NCBI GenBank assembly: GCA_001939145.1 | Contig: LSRX01000183.1 | Coordinates: forward strand, 142,710-206,709 | Length of the DNA stretch: 64,000 nt | Direction of reading: 5' to 3' | From: Symbiodinium microadriaticum | Taxonomy: Eukaryota > Sar > Dinophyceae > Suessiales > Symbiodiniaceae | In this document: positions 10,798 to 22,650 of the stretch, piece by piece | Numbering within the stretch: position 1 is the stretch's first letter | Layout of the letters: each line of letters begins with the position of its first letter | Notes under the pieces: model-generated | Database searches by the model: none | Told to the model about the DNA's origin: nothing | What the model saw: the letters and a program-made list of their open reading frames with translations, nothing else | Translations under genes and position numbers: made by a program

Positions 10798-10812
10798 CAC
10801 ATATCTTCGCTT
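10636..10812. repeat. TA/TATG microsatellite with a 10-base subrepeat
   Basis: TA dinucleotides are interrupted by four tandem copies of a ten-base unit of the ATATGTGCAG type near 10668-10712, then by a short CA run. Open frames across this tract are low-complexity artefacts. Confidence 0.9.
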
Positions 10813-11131
10813 GTGTATACAGATATGTTCCAGAATTCCAAAATAGCATTGCTAATTTTCAGCCCCCCGCATATTGAAGCTATACAAACTCCTTAGGCCC
10901 TAAAAAAACCATCAAACAAACTTATGGAGCTCTGCATAAAACCCTTATGCCTTATGTAACATCCCTATAAGCAGTATAAAACCCTTTGCAACACCCGATT
11001 GCTGAAAAAGGCTGCTATGGAGCTTCAATCCGGCCGTAGCCAATGTGCAGGTTTTTGTGGTATGTTCTTGGTATACGTTTACGCAAAAACTCTGCAGACT
11101 ATCCGTTCGGTTCTGTTGCGGACGGGTGGTG

Positions 11132-11298
11132 CTATCTCGGTGAGACAGCGCATCCAAAACTCATGCACGCGCCACGCTCCCAAAAGGAAAGGGCTCCTGT
11201 GTGAGGCCCCTCGTTGCGTTGGCCCAAGTACTCCTGAATCCACTGCGTCACTTGGCGGTCAGTGAACGGGAGTGCAAGCTCTGACAACACCACGGCAC
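11132..11298 (-). CDS. Compact unknown gene, exon 4
   Basis: This is the last recognised exon of a four-exon set. It reads AVVLSELALPFTDRQVTQW and continues to a stop at the left end. It follows a 44-base GA-AG intron (11299-11342) with matching phase (split CGT codon). The composition is clearly protein-like, but I do not recognise the family. The 3' end may instead be spliced before the stop. Confidence 0.4.
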
Positions 11299-11342
11299 CT
11301 TCATCAGCGTCGGGGGGAAGGCGCTCGGGACCAGTGGGGATC

Positions 11343-11537
11343 GGTGGGCCCACAGCAAAGCCACCTGAAGTTGGGACTTAGCAGCGGCCTCGGCATCAAG
11401 AATCTCAGTGATTGCCGCAACTCGGCGGAGACAACGGTCCGTCCGTGTAAGGTGCATCTGCACCCGTGCGACCAAGCATTCGTGCCTATATGGCAAGACA
11501 GGCAGTACGCTGTACGCAAACTGTGCAAAGTGTTGAG
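11343..11537 (-). CDS. Compact unknown gene, exon 3
   Basis: The frame runs QHFAQFAYSVLPVLPYRHE through VQMHLTRTDRCLRRVAA and LDAEAAAKSQLQVALLWAH. The acceptor is a strong tttctccag and the end needs a GA donor (CCCACC|gatccc). Without splicing, the four blocks of this gene lie in different frames, so either tiny introns or frameshifts must separate them. I prefer introns because every junction has an AG acceptor and a known dinoflagellate donor type. Confidence 0.45.
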
Positions 11538-11595
11538 CTGGAGAAAGGATGCCACGACTTAAAGAGGTGAGCGCCGAGGTGCTTCCTCATCACGC

Positions 11596-11849
11596 ACATG
11601 GCAACGAAAAGGCCTGTCAACCTCTGGAACTGGTCAGGCATGGGCGAAGAGCAGTCCCGCCAGCACGCGACATGAGCCTGGAAGACAGAGCATGCTTGGC
11701 AGACCCGCTGGGCCCACCACCTTGGGCTCTCAACAAGGGCGTCCAGAAGTGAAGGGACAGGATTGTCCTTCGGGAGAACATGGAAGATAGTCGGCACATA
11801 CATGCCCACTAGCATGATATCAAGGAAAGCTGCGCAAGCCACGAGGAAC
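11596..11849 (-). CDS. Compact unknown gene, exon 2
   Basis: The longest block reads FLVACAAFLDIMLVGMYVP, then VESPRWWAQRVCQACSVF and on to DQFQRLTGLFVAM. It starts after acceptor catccag and ends at a proposed GC donor (ATGT|gcgtga), leaving a 58-base intron; a second GC donor downstream would leave 40 bases. The hydrophobic start might be a membrane segment. The family is unknown. Confidence 0.45.
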
Positions 11850-11890
11850 CTGGATGGGTAACCCAGTGCTCAAACAACAACTGAGCCAGC

Positions 11891-12003
11891 ATGCTGGGGC
11901 CCTTGGAGGTCAGCCGACACAAGAAACGAGGCTCTGGCCTCTGCACGTGCCAACGGCGGTGCTGGAGCACGAGCAGCATGAAGAACATCATATGCATGCG
12001 CAC
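11891..12003 (-). CDS. Compact unknown gene, exon 1 (5' end uncertain)
   Basis: The frame ends ...RFLCRLTSKGPSM with a proposed GC donor (AGCAT|gctggc) and a 41-base intron to exon 2. Another minus frame over the same bases (HAYDVLHAARAPAPPLARA) is equally open, so the frame here is not certain. The upstream border is unknown. Confidence 0.3.
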
Positions 12004-13178
12004 ATTTTGTCAGCATTTTTCTGACCCCTATATTGCCATTCCTCTCAGTTGTGTGACTGTTATCATTCGAAAGCATCACTTGCTTGAGACTATGGCTATG
12101 TACATACCGCTATACTCATAATTGATATCAATATTCTCCTTCGTTTTCTTATAGGTGTAAAAAAAATAGGACCGCAAAGCCCGGCCTTCGCTTCGATGTC
12201 GTCCGACTCACTTTTGTCTGAGAAGCCACTGGAGGATTTCCTTTGCTCCGGCACGCATTTTTGTTGGGTCTCTTTTTTGGTGTTTAGGATTTGATTTGGG
12301 ATTAAGTTTATGTCTTTTTATGGGAGGTTACCATTATGCTCAGACCCTTAAATCAAACGCTAGCTCGAGTTATCGGGATATCAGGGCACGGACCGAGCGG
12401 AAACTGCTGACCCGGCAGTCGAGGGCTCGGCATGTGAGCCCTGGAGTCTACATCATGCACTTACGGGAACTATTCAGAAGGGGGATACTTGCCCAAGCAT
12501 CATCAAGTTTTAGTATTTCCCAACACAGAAAGCCCCACTTTGTATTCTGTGTTTAGTTTGGGCCCTAAAAATCCAGAGCATCGAGCATCAAACACTCAAG
12601 CGGTGAACCGCATGTGCCAGCGGTCAGCGGCCACATTCCTACCTCCTGACTCCGACGCCAGTGTTACACCCGACAGCCAAAACCCAATAAGTCCCAAAAC
12701 AAAACTAGCTCCCCGACCGCTCTTCCCCCCAAACACAACCCCGTCTTCCACTTTATGGAAACCCAGCTAGGTCCAATTCCCTAAGCCTTTGTAGAAGGCG
12801 AAGCGCTGATGCACCATCACTGCTTCTCCGTCTTGGCTTCTTCCTTGGATGGTTTTCAAATTAGGGCCTAAGTAGTCAAAACAGGACGTCAGGTACATTT
12901 TCTACACGAAGGCTTATGATGAGGGAGCATAAGACAGTAAGGGTGCTGGGTCAAGTTTCCATAAGTCTACAGTTACAGGGACTATGAGTCTTCGGGCGCC
13001 TATATCTCTGAATCCCAAAACAAAGTCCGATGCCAGTGATTCATCAAAAATACTTTATGACTTTATGATTTGTCTACCATAAACGGTTTGCTGTATAATC
13101 CAATGTAAGGAAGCTTTCGTATTAAACGGGCAGTAGGCAGTAGGCATTCTGAAAGTTTAGTCCCACGGTTTTGCTTGC

Positions 13179-13293
13179 AGGGTGACTGGCAGCCATTTGA
13201 TGGCAGAAGCTTTAGGGACAATCTCTTGTTGTTCGATCAGAAAAGCGCGCCAGTCCACGTCGCAAGGACAAGCCGGTGGGGTGTCACACGGCA
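13179..13293 (-). CDS. Candidate exon, unknown protein
   Basis: Thirty-seven codons read CPCDVDWRAFLIEQQEIVPK and then ASAIKWLPVT, with acceptor gaaaaag at phase 1 and a GC donor of consensus shape (ACCCT|gcaagc). Its start phase matches the end phase of the candidate exon at 13864-13944. A plus-strand frame with acceptor ttgcttgcag is also open here. Confidence 0.4.
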
Positions 13294-13863
13294 CTTTTTC
13301 TCCATGAACCGTGGCTCTACCCAACCTTTCATACTTTTGGGGCCACGGGGTGCGGAGAATGACATGGATTGGGATAAACTCGCCCCCGGCCCGGTAAACC
13401 TCAAGGCCCTGGAAAGCCGAAAAGCCCTGGAAGGCCTCTGTAAGCCGAAAAGAAGAGCTGGGTCGACTTCGACCTCATCTTCTGAGGCCTAGTTGGATGC
13501 TGCAATCCCCTGGTTGATCGAATTTCTCCTTTGCAAGGGCCCTTTATTATAAGATACCTGCTACCTACTATAGGTCTCAGAAGGGAGTCGGGTTGTTCAT
13601 CAGGGATCTGCACTACACTTCACAAAGTCCGATTCCGAGCGCTTTTCAACCCCCCCTCTAGCACGCAGCCTTCTGAAACACAAGCCCAAGAACCAGGTAC
13701 ACGTAGCTCCCCCACCTGAACCCTAAACTCCCAAAACCCCTAAACACTAACTTAAACCCTCGAGCCCTAAACTCCGAAACGATGAACCCCTAAACCCTAG
13801 CCTAAAACTCCACACCCTAAGCCCTAAGCTCCTAAACCCTAGCTTCAACCTGCAGTGTCAGAC

Positions 13864-13944
13864 CAAGTTGCGCTTCCTGGCATCTGACGCCCTGGCATCT
13901 GAGAAGAATGAACTCCTCGAGTTCCTGCCAGATGGTTTCGCGGG
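13864..13944 (-). CDS. Candidate exon, unknown protein
   Basis: The frame reads RETIWQELEEFILLRCQGV, amphipathic and protein-like. The acceptor is tcttgtaaacattgtag and the donor CTTG|gtctga at phase 1, which fits the next exon at 13293. The plus strand has a competing frame with a gtatgt donor at 13974, so the strand is uncertain. Confidence 0.35.
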
Positions 13945-14119
13945 CTACAATGTTTACAAGAAAATATGTCAACGTATGTTGTATAGTAAGCCCTGGCCTC
14001 CCCCCAAAAAACAAAAAAAAGAAACTGGGTTAATGACAACTAGTGCTGGGATTCCCTATACATCACTCGAAAGGATTGCGGCTATTGGGTTGCCAACTTT
14101 CGGGCTTTTCCTGTAATAC

Positions 14120-14900
14120 AAGATACCATAATAGAGTATATCATAGGACACAGAAGTATGCTTTACAACATCTATACTGCATGTTGCTCTGAGATAAGAA
14201 AAGATACTACCCACTTTAACCCCTTGGACATGCTCAAAGTAGACAAGTAGACGAGCAGAACCTTGATCCCACAAGCAGCAGACCGCGCCGTCTTTGGTGG
14301 TATTTGGCTTGCCAACCATGGCTAGTCTCCACCAAACGCAAAAATCACCCGCTGCCCAAAATCCAGCCGACGGAGACAACCTGAACCCTGGGCCCAAATC
14401 CCTTGAACCCTAATCCCGTGCAGCGGCGAAAATCCTAAACGCACCTGTCTAGGATGCGGTTACTCATTCAAACATGGGGCCACCAAATCCTGCAAAACGG
14501 AGACTCATAACAATATCGAGCCATAATCAGAATGAACAGATTTCCTAAGAATGTTCATTTCTCATGATATAATGAAAAATATTTCCTAACAAAATCCTAA
14601 CGAACATAGTTTTAGCAAGCTCGATCAGAGGCAAGCGGCTTTGAGGTGGACTGCCTCGGTATGTCCTGAGCACGCCTGGGATCTCAACGTTTCGGCAAAA
14701 AACTTCCAGGAGCTTTGGCATTCTATGGGTTTCTATGAGGATTTCTGAGTGCTGTTGAGTTGTGTGAGCGTGTATGTTAAAATGGCGCGTTTATGGACTT
14801 TCGCGGGAGTTTCAGCACTCCGGGTATAAGGTCTTGGAGTTTAAGATCTTAAAGTTTCGGGCTAGCGTAGACTGAAGAGGCTTCGAGGCTTGTGCCTGCG
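14120..14900. other. Spacer without supported gene
   Basis: AT-richer sequence with a few telomere-like words. I see no exon with good borders and no repeat family. Confidence 0.4.
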
Positions 14901-14929
14901 TAACAAAGCAATTAGATGTAATTTCAACT

Positions 14930-15181
14930 CTAAATATGTCTTGTCGAGATAACTGTTCTGGCAACTTGGGCTACTTGCTTGGAGGGCGCTGCAAAGCGCA
15001 CATGAAACAATAGTAAGCTTCTGTCTCCGCAAAGCAGAATAGAAAGGTTCAGTCGGCAGAGAGTACACTGGCCTTGAGAGTGAGCCAAACCACATGTAGT
15101 TGGGCAAGTTAGAGGTGCACATGCCAACTGCCGAGACGGTGTTGCGCTCTCACAACTCGGACAACCCAGGCGAGGATCCAT
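14930..15181 (-). CDS. Cysteine-rich open frame, doubtful
   Basis: An open frame of 83 codons begins MDPRLGCPSCESATPSRQL and contains several Cys pairs. Its first ~40 bases recur at 32375-32420 and 34283-34312, so this may be a dispersed repeat and not a gene. No splice borders decide the matter. Confidence 0.2.
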   Translation of the reverse strand: MDPRLGCPSCESATPSRQLACAPLTCPTTCGLAHSQGQCTLCRLNLSILLCGDRSLLLFHVRFAAPSKQVAQVARTVISTRHI

Positions 15182-15936
15182 AATTAGTCGAGACGGTGAA
15201 CCCGATCATGACGACACATCAATAGAATTAATTCAAAGGATCTCCAAAGAAGACCCGAAGCTGTGTAGCATATGACTGGCAGTCAGAAAGACTGCAAATC
15301 CCAAACCATGCGTCATTTACCAAATAGTGCAAAGCACCCAACAGCTGCACGCCAACAGCCAATTCGAAACGGGACTGAAAGACGTACTAGCAAGGGCGAA
15401 CAACCGTCGCATGCAAGAAGATAAAGTAGCTGACAAGAAATGCAAGTAAACAACAAGCGTCGACTTCACAACAAAACGAATCTCTCGGCATCAACGTGCA
15501 CATACGTATGTATCTATGTATGCATGTATGTATATCATTCAATACCATGCCACGACCTTCCCCTCCCTTTACCTGTGCCTTTACATTTAAAGTTGCCTGC
15601 TCTTTACCTTGCCTGACGCAACGTATAACGGGACCTTATCTTGCAACTACACTACGCTCTCTTACCTTACCTAACACCTCTTTTCACTTTACAATACTGC
15701 AGTGCACAACACCACCAGGGACTCCACCACAAAGTTTACGTTGCATTACATTACATTGCATTGCTTACATTTTTACCTCGTGGTACCCAGAAGCCCAGAA
15801 GCAACATGCAGGGCATGCATCCGCTTTTCGCGAGGCGATCAAAGAACCACAGCAGATAGCAGAAACATCGACAACCGTCTGGCAAAAGCTGAAGGTCGCT
15901 TCCGAAGGAGAAACGTCGGTCCTGGCTTTATTTAAA

Positions 15937-16067
15937 TAATTCGACGAGTTTCGGCAATGCCAACACCCCTCGGCTTGCGGCGATGGCGGAAATCGCAGCA
16001 GGGCCTCGCAAGGTTCCGAAAGATGCTGCAGCTCTTGATGCGAGATTCGTAAAGAGGGTGTTTCTAA
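15937..16067 (-). CDS. Possible Armadillo-like exon
   Basis: A minus frame reads FTNLASRAAASFGTLRG, then AAISAIAASRGVLALPKLVE, ending LFK and a stop. The helix-helix pattern ending in ...RGVLALPKLVEL resembles an Armadillo repeat unit. Two other frames, one on each strand, are also open, so this is weak. Confidence 0.25.
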
Positions 16068-17591
16068 GCCTCGTGAGGGCAAGATCGTGGACCTCAGACC
16101 CAAAACGCCGGGGGCGTCTGTGTAGTAAACTCTCAGCACACCTGAACCTGAAAAGTAGTAAAGAAAGTCTCACAGCATTTGGTGGAGACACCGAAACAGA
16201 AAGGAAGGCTTTTGTGCTTGCCTCTAACAAGTAAGACTGTCAGACGGACTGCGACCCTGTCAATGGTGCGCAGAGGGCAGAACAGCATCGGGTGTTGCGG
16301 GTCTATGTCTTCAGGTGAAAGGGGTGTGGGACCATCTCAGCGTTCCAGTGTTCATCGCACATGACTTCCTCGTTGATGAAATTCTTTCCCGCCAAAGCTT
16401 TAGCCTTTGATTTATAGTGTAGGAATATAGTATTTTGTCAGCGTATGCATACCCAAGTTCCTACTCAGCTGCCAAGAAGCCCTAAACTAACCTAAAACTT
16501 GTTTAGCCAGTAGCCAGGGGATCTTCAGCCGTAAGGCCTAGCTTAAGGGACTGCATTAGGGGCCTGAATACTTCGAACAGGGTTCCGGATTCTGGGGGTG
16601 CGTCATAGCATGCTGGCAGTTAGAAGCCCGAATCAACAGGATTCCTTGGTAAGTGTGCTGGTATCCCAGTATTCTTCAATATTGCACCCATCGACTGGCC
16701 TGGATACAGCGAGGCAGCGTCCTGCTGCAGGAACTCAGCACATCCAACATGCCCAGACCCTAAGCACTCAAGTCGTCACTTTGGTCCATCAGCCGTAAGC
16801 CTACGAACTCCGAAGATAACGGGGTAGTGCCAGAGGTGTTGTCGTGGCCTAGTCATTGCAACGATGATGACAGCTGCAAATGGCGATGCGTGGTCTTTTG
16901 ACTGCGAACGTGATTTTGTTGGCCGTGCTAGTGTTGACATTGATGGCGAGAAGAGGATGACAGTGATGGTGGTGCCGTTGAGGATGTCATGACAATGTTG
17001 CCTGTGGCGTTGGCGGATCTGCACACCTGACACGGACAGTGATCCTGATGAGGAAGTGATCCTGATGATCGACACCGCGACTCGTTGATAATGTTCAGAG
17101 TGGCCGAGGACTGATTTTATGGACCCTCGAAACACAACCCTTCTTTTTTCAATCTCCCATCGAATGCCTCTTGAAGAAAGAACCCGAAAGCACTAAACGA
17201 CAAACTCTAACATTGAACAACCGCACAAGAACCATGGTACATACGAGCACGAGCACAGCATAGACAGTCAGAGTCGGACTTCGTGGCTTCGGTTTTCATG
17301 GTCGCTCGGTTAGGACCATGCAAACCACGGTTCCTGGCCTCCAAGTTAGTGGCAGTTCCAGTAGGTTTAAGGTTTTGGATTTCCAACTTTCCTGGCCACA
17401 AACAAGAGGACCGGCTAGTTTTGATAAAGAAGTTACAGGTGGCCTACTTAGCTCACGATACGTCCTCCCTAAACCGCAAGCCAGCCGTAGGCCCTTAACC
17501 CAACACCCGCAAGCTTGTTGTGAGAGTTCCAGCAGAAACGGGGCGTCCCCGACTATGAAAACCCTCGTGACACATTGCAACTCCTGAAGAA

Positions 17592-17691
17592 GGGTAGTTC
17601 TCTAAATTGGGGTCCTTTTTTTGCGCCCCAGTGTAGTACGGCACCCTTATAACAAGGGCCCGAAAAGGGACCCTAATTTAGACAACTACCC
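17592..17691. mobile_element. MITE-like element, family A
   Basis: About 100 bases are bounded by inverted repeats GGGTAGTTCTCTAAATT and AATTTAGACAACTACCC, with an inner AGTACGGCACCC motif shared by the family copies at 30735, 36096 and 53375. The element is too short to encode a transposase. Confidence 0.75.
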
Positions 17692-18483
17692 ATAAAGCAA
17701 TGATACAGCCCTGCAAGATACTAAGCCACCAATCGTGCTTGCATGAGGGCTCCTTTGAAGTAACCTCTCCATCGGACGACATCTCCTGAGGAGCTTGAGG
17801 GCTTTCGCCCTGATTTCGAAGCTTAAGTCTGCAAGCTTGCAGTTGGGGGGGCTTGCCTTGGGCTTCAGCTTCAGGAATTACTTCTGGGGCTCCACTGAAA
17901 CTTTAGCTTCTTCTGTGATATAAACTCTCGGCAATCCTAGAAGGTCTAAACGCTTCTGGGTTCTCGAGAAAAATCTGAGATCCAGCCTACTCCTTGAAGC
18001 ATCATAAACCCAAAGCCCTAAACCCTATCAGACCAAAAGAGTTGAAGCTTGCCGGCCCACTTTGCCGAGATAGGCTGAGCCTCTGGGTGGACCCGAACCC
18101 TCACGAAGTGGAAGGTATCCCCAAACACTGGTATTAGACCAGAAACCCCCTGAACCCTAGACCCTAGTAACCCTGAGCCCTCACGAGGTGTCCCTAAACA
18201 CCGATATTATATCAGAAACCTTGAATCCTAAAGCCCTGACATGAAACTGCACCTGCAATCCGCAAGGCTGAAGTCAACATATCCCCTTTGTTTCAGACAG
18301 CCCGGAATCCTCGAGTCCCTACGCCCTCTCCTCGAGCGAAACTATGCCGGCACAGTCAAAGCCTTACCTAAGGCAGGGGCCGTAATAGCTAGAGTAGGGT
18401 TTGGGGCTCCTTTCCGGCATAGTTGTAATTAATGAGGAGATGAGGAGCCCTAGGGAAGAAATATTGGTAACCCTTCAGGCTTC

Positions 18484-18622
18484 CATAGAACGCCTAAGCC
18501 CTAAACCCCTAAAACCCTAAAGCCCTAACACCCCTAAACACTAAACCCCTAAACCCCCAAACCCTAACCCCCAAACCCCTAAACCTCAAAAACCCCTAAA
18601 GCCCCTAAACCCCTAAACCTTC
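18484..18622. repeat. Interstitial telomere-like array, C-rich strand
   Basis: CCCTAAA-type units with variants lie left of the coding-like island at 18.6-18.7 kb. A G-rich array in opposite orientation lies to its right. Confidence 0.85.
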
Positions 18623-18713
18623 ATCCCATCTTCTTCGAAAACCCCCTGGGGCAGCCCGGGAGTCCTTCCGCATCAGCTCGGCCTGCAGTAGCTCCTTGCT
18701 ACCAGCGGGGTTC
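18620..18713 (-). CDS. Candidate exon between inverted telomere-like arrays
   Basis: The minus frame reads SKELLQAELMRKDSRAAPGG followed by FRRRWDEG, charged and helix-like. The borders are not clear. The flanking arrays face away from it in inverted orientation, as at 8.8-9.2 kb and 30.4-30.7 kb. Confidence 0.35.
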
Positions 18714-18719
18714 AACGCT

Positions 18720-18850
18720 TTAGGTTTTTAGGGTTGAGGGGCTCTTTTGAAGCCTAAAGGGTTTTAAGGATTGAAGCCTAAGGGTTTAGGGGTTAGGGGT
18801 TTATAGGGGTTTTAGGGGTTCTAGGGTTTAGGGGTTTAGGGTTTAGGGGC
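18720..18850. repeat. Interstitial telomere-like array, G-rich strand
   Basis: TTTAGGG/TTTAGGGG units with variants, inverted relative to the array at 18484-18622. Confidence 0.85.
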
Positions 18851-19279
18851 TTGTTTCGGACTTTCGGCAAAGGGGGTAAGGTTCGTTGAATCAAGGCTGG
18901 GGTTCATCAACACCGCTTCAAGCCTCAAAGAAGCTCTCTCGGGTGGGGGACTTCGGGTTTTCACGGGCTTCGAGAGTGTGTTTGGATGGATTCCTTTTCG
19001 AGCGATTTTAGACAGGGCTTTGACAGCTCATTTACCCCCCCTTGCCAGTTAACATTTAAATTTACGGGGTTTTGACACTGAGGTTTTTGAATACAGGGTT
19101 TAGCTTAGACAGCTAGACAGAATGGTGCTTGAGAACAAAGCTGCCGGTGAATACCCCGAGCCCACCTGAACACATAAACCCTAACCTGTGGCGACACAGG
19201 AAAAACCCCCAAAAAGGGGCATTCAACCAAACACAAGAAGCTTAACCCTAAACCACTAAAGCTCTTAAAGCCGTATGCA

Positions 19280-19347
19280 GTGCCCATAGTACCATAGCCC
19301 AGAGCCGGTCCTGGCGGTGCACCTCGTAAACATTGAGCAGCGCCTGC
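19280..19347 (-). CDS. Candidate exon, unknown protein
   Basis: The frame reads PYIWQALLNVYEVHRQDRLW, which is markedly protein-like within telomere-like surroundings. The acceptor is taacccaag; a GTGCACC donor after ...VYE is possible. It may belong to the same gene as the exons at 20.2-20.6 kb. The family is not recognised. Confidence 0.35.
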
Positions 19348-20237
19348 CAGATGTAGGGCTTGGGTTACTTCGCCTCTGTATCAGGTCCGTTTTAGCGGTT
19401 TATGGAAATAAGGACCTAAACCCTAAACCACTAAACCCCTAAACCCGTGGTTATCATTTAGGGTCTTGTCCTCAAGTGAAGGGTCTATGAACTGGGGGTC
19501 TTGGGCCTCGTAGTTCCTGTGGGGTGTATGAAAGGCCTCAATGGTACAGCCTTTAGGTCTGTTGTTTGTGAATGATCAGTAAAGGTTCAATGAGGGGTTT
19601 AGGATTGTCTAGTTGTTTGAAGGTTGAAAAGACGACATACAGACTGGCAGAGCAATTCCGAGCGGCACGGTACCTTAGGTGTAGGATTTGGGGCTGCGGG
19701 GTGTCGTGGTGGAGTCTCACATTCACTAACTGTGCAGTTTAGGCACAGCTGAAAAGGGCATCATAGGGAGATACCAGTGTAGTCATGGTTATTCCGACCT
19801 CTACACGCATACATTTGGAAGGTACTGTCGGCATTCGATTGGGAGTGCAGGAGATTCTGTCAGGCTCAAACCATGTTTGAGTGTCAGGACAGGAAAGGAC
19901 CCAGGCCTAGACCCGAAATATTTGTTAATTTTGGGGGTTGTTTCGGGGGTTGTGGGATTTCACATGGGATTTAGTGGGGCGTTGGGGTTCCGTGTGGGCT
20001 CGCATGCACGCCCCCTCCTGGCCTCCCAGACCGGATCGCAGGCCTCAGCTGCAGGGTCACTTAGAATCTAGCAGGGGTTAGGGTTGAGTCAAGGGTTTTG
20101 CTTCAGAGATTGTCGGGCTTCGTAGGAAGGCAAGCACCAGAGGTCCTGAGTGCGCTACTTCGTGTTATATCTTACCGACTCCCCCGATCCTGAAAACGCG
20201 TCGAAGCCTCCGGCACTAGCACAGGCAGAAATGTTAC

Positions 20238-20333
20238 CTTGGCTCCTCCGCCCAGGCTTTTTGAGAGGCACTGTCTGAAGAAGGATACTGAACATTAATG
20301 CCGCAACCAGGCAGGCCTGACGACGAGATTGCT
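20238..20333 (-). CDS. Candidate exon with hydrophobic stretch
   Basis: The frame reads QSRRQACLVAALMFSILLQT then VPLKKPGRRSQ, a possible membrane helix followed by a basic tail. The donor CCAAG|gtaaca is a consensus match. The acceptor acctgaag leaves phase 1, which fits the end of the exon at 20462 (shared CAG codon). Unknown family. Confidence 0.4.
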
Positions 20334-20461
20334 CTTCAGGTGGGAGTTTCAAAAACTCCGCGCCCCTACAAAAGAGCCACGAGCAGCAGGATCCCTTGTT
20401 AGAAGGATCATGGTATCATCGTTTTCGGTGGTTTAGGTGCCCTGGCAAGAACATGATGAAC

Positions 20462-20591
20462 GTGTCAGGTATTGTCGGAGTATAGAATCCCTAAAGGATT
20501 CAAGGTTCATGTCAAAATGGCGGCCACGAGCATCGAGCAGGTAGTCGACGTTGTCTTTCTCCAGACGTGGTGTGGGGTCCGATAAGGGCCA
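20462..20591 (-). CDS. Candidate exon, unknown protein
   Basis: The frame contains LEKDNVDYLLDARGRHFDMN and LESFRDSILRQYLT. It ends ACAC|gttcat at phase 1 and joins in frame to the exon at 20333. The 5' border may be at 20591 or nearer 20560. There is no start codon in the exon. The family is not recognised. Confidence 0.45.
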
Positions 20592-21835
20592 CTATAGTGA
20601 CTAGAGGGTGCTTTGTAAACAAGAGCCGGGTAAACTTGTACCCTCAAGGCATCAATCCCCTTAGACCGACTTCTGACTGACAGGTAGAGAGAAGCCGGGG
20701 ACCAGGAAGCCAACAAGTGTCAAGGCACTATAGCAAGAGTGTAATATAGTCTCGTAACATGCAACAAGCCCATTTCCTCAGGGTTGAGGGCTTCGGGTGA
20801 AGATAGCCGCAGACAGCCCAGCAGTTTCTTTCTCCGATCCCAAAGCTCCGACTATTGAGGACATACTCCTTCACCAAAAAAACCCTTTGGGAAGCTCCTA
20901 CAAGGCCCTAGCCACCAGATCATACGGAACTTTCAGGGGGAAGGAGGCTGGCAGGGAACTCATGCTTCCTGAAATAAGCCTTATGAAACCAAATTAGCCC
21001 CTAATAAGTCCCCGTGGATCAGATTTAAAGCCGCCCGGAGCCTCCTGAGTTTACATGGAGCTGTCCTCTGAGGATGCGACCATCATGACCGCCGGCGCTT
21101 GCGGAATCTGAATACAGAGGCTGGCTTAGGAGTTTTTTCATATATTTATAACCCCCCACCCCCATACCCCCTATATACAACCCGACACTCAATGAACCAG
21201 GCCGCCGCCAGGAACTCCGCATCCCTCATATCCAAAGCGGCGAAGGCACGCATGCTTCTAGATGAGAGAGGGTAACACTGATATAAAGTTTTCAATGAAG
21301 CACGTGAAACCTAGAGAATTGTCGGATACGACCCTGGCAAGAGTTGTTGGATTTGGATTATCAGCTGAACCCGCCAAAAGCTTTAGGCCCTGTGCCGGCC
21401 TCCGGCGGATCCACAGCTGAAGCTGATTCAATTTTCACCTGCCAAGAGATCCAACATCAATAACCTCAGAAGTATTAGTCTTACTGGTAATCTTAACCTA
21501 GCTCTCAACGACAGACACTACGAAGAATCATAATGCAATAGTCTGCAAGTTCAGGCGTGCATACTGCAGGAACTCTTGCTCAGGTTTCGAGGCTTTGAGG
21601 TGTCTAGGGTCAGGAATCCATGATCAGGGAAAGTCGCAGGCGGAACTGTCAAAGATGATGCCACTGCCCAGGCAGTTGTTGGAAGAGGGGCCTTGGGTGA
21701 AAGGAGACCCGAGAGCATGCGTATCCATGACCAAGCTGGGGATGCGTTCGGTGGATATCCATTCATCCATGCCTGCATACGTAATCATTACATAATTAAC
21801 GACATTACATACATGGCTGCATCCATATCTTCGCG

Positions 21836-21910
21836 GCCATCCATCCATCCATCCCTCCATTCCCCCAGCCACCCACGCATACATTGCATTACATTACATT
21901 GCATACATCT
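21836..21910. repeat. CATC and ACATT short repeats
   Basis: CATCCATC runs are followed by TTACATTACATTGCA words. A similar TTACATTACATTGCA patch occurs at 15740-15775. Confidence 0.6.
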
Positions 21911-22317
21911 TAATTATATGGCGTCACACTGCCCTAGAGTTTTGCTTAAATGTGACAATGTACGACATAAACTTGCATGTGAGTGTTTGGCATCTCTGCT
22001 TGCGACCTGTAAGTTGTTGCCAGCGGGGCTTTAAGTCGTTTCCTTAAGGTCATAGAACTCTCTGACTGCCTTTTCGATTCGGGGCCTCAGACTGAAAAAA
22101 AACAGCAGATTCAATCTAGATGGCGAGTGAATTCCGAATGCTCCAGGCATGCTTGTAACCCTTGAAACTCTGAAGGCCCACATGCTTCGCTTGACCTCGA
22201 AACCTTAGGCTTCAGGCTTAAACGGCAACTCGAGGCCGCTGAAAGCCCAGAGACTTCTGTGCAGCTGTGCCGAAAGAAAGCCACGACAGTTTGAAATCTT
22301 GCGTTATGGCAGAAGCT

Positions 22318-22393
22318 CACTGAACACACACTCACACACAAACACACAAGCACACAAACACAAACACACACAGACAGACACACACCCACACAC

Positions 22394-22428
<35 letters not shown>

Positions 22429-22650
22429 GCAGACACACACACACACACACACACAGACAGACAGACAGACAGAGACAGACAGAGACAGACAGAGACAGAC
22501 ACAGACGCACACAGACACACACAGACACACACAGACACACACACACACACAGCCCCACACACACACACACAGCCCCACACACACACACACACACACACGC
22601 GCACACACACACACAAACAGACACACGCACACACACACACACACACCGAG
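22318..22650. repeat. CA/CAGA compound microsatellite
   Basis: About 330 bases of CA dinucleotides are mixed with CAGACAGA and CACGCGCG runs. Open frames of up to 190 codons across this tract are artefacts of the repeat. Confidence 0.95.

Noticed and set aside
10223-10849. Minus open frame of 208 codons
   Set aside because: Nearly half is TA/TATG microsatellite; the rest has no motif or clear splice border.
13856-13973. Plus exon-like block ending at gtatgt
   Set aside because: The overlapping minus exon fits in phase with its neighbour at 13293, so I listed that one; the choice is not firm.
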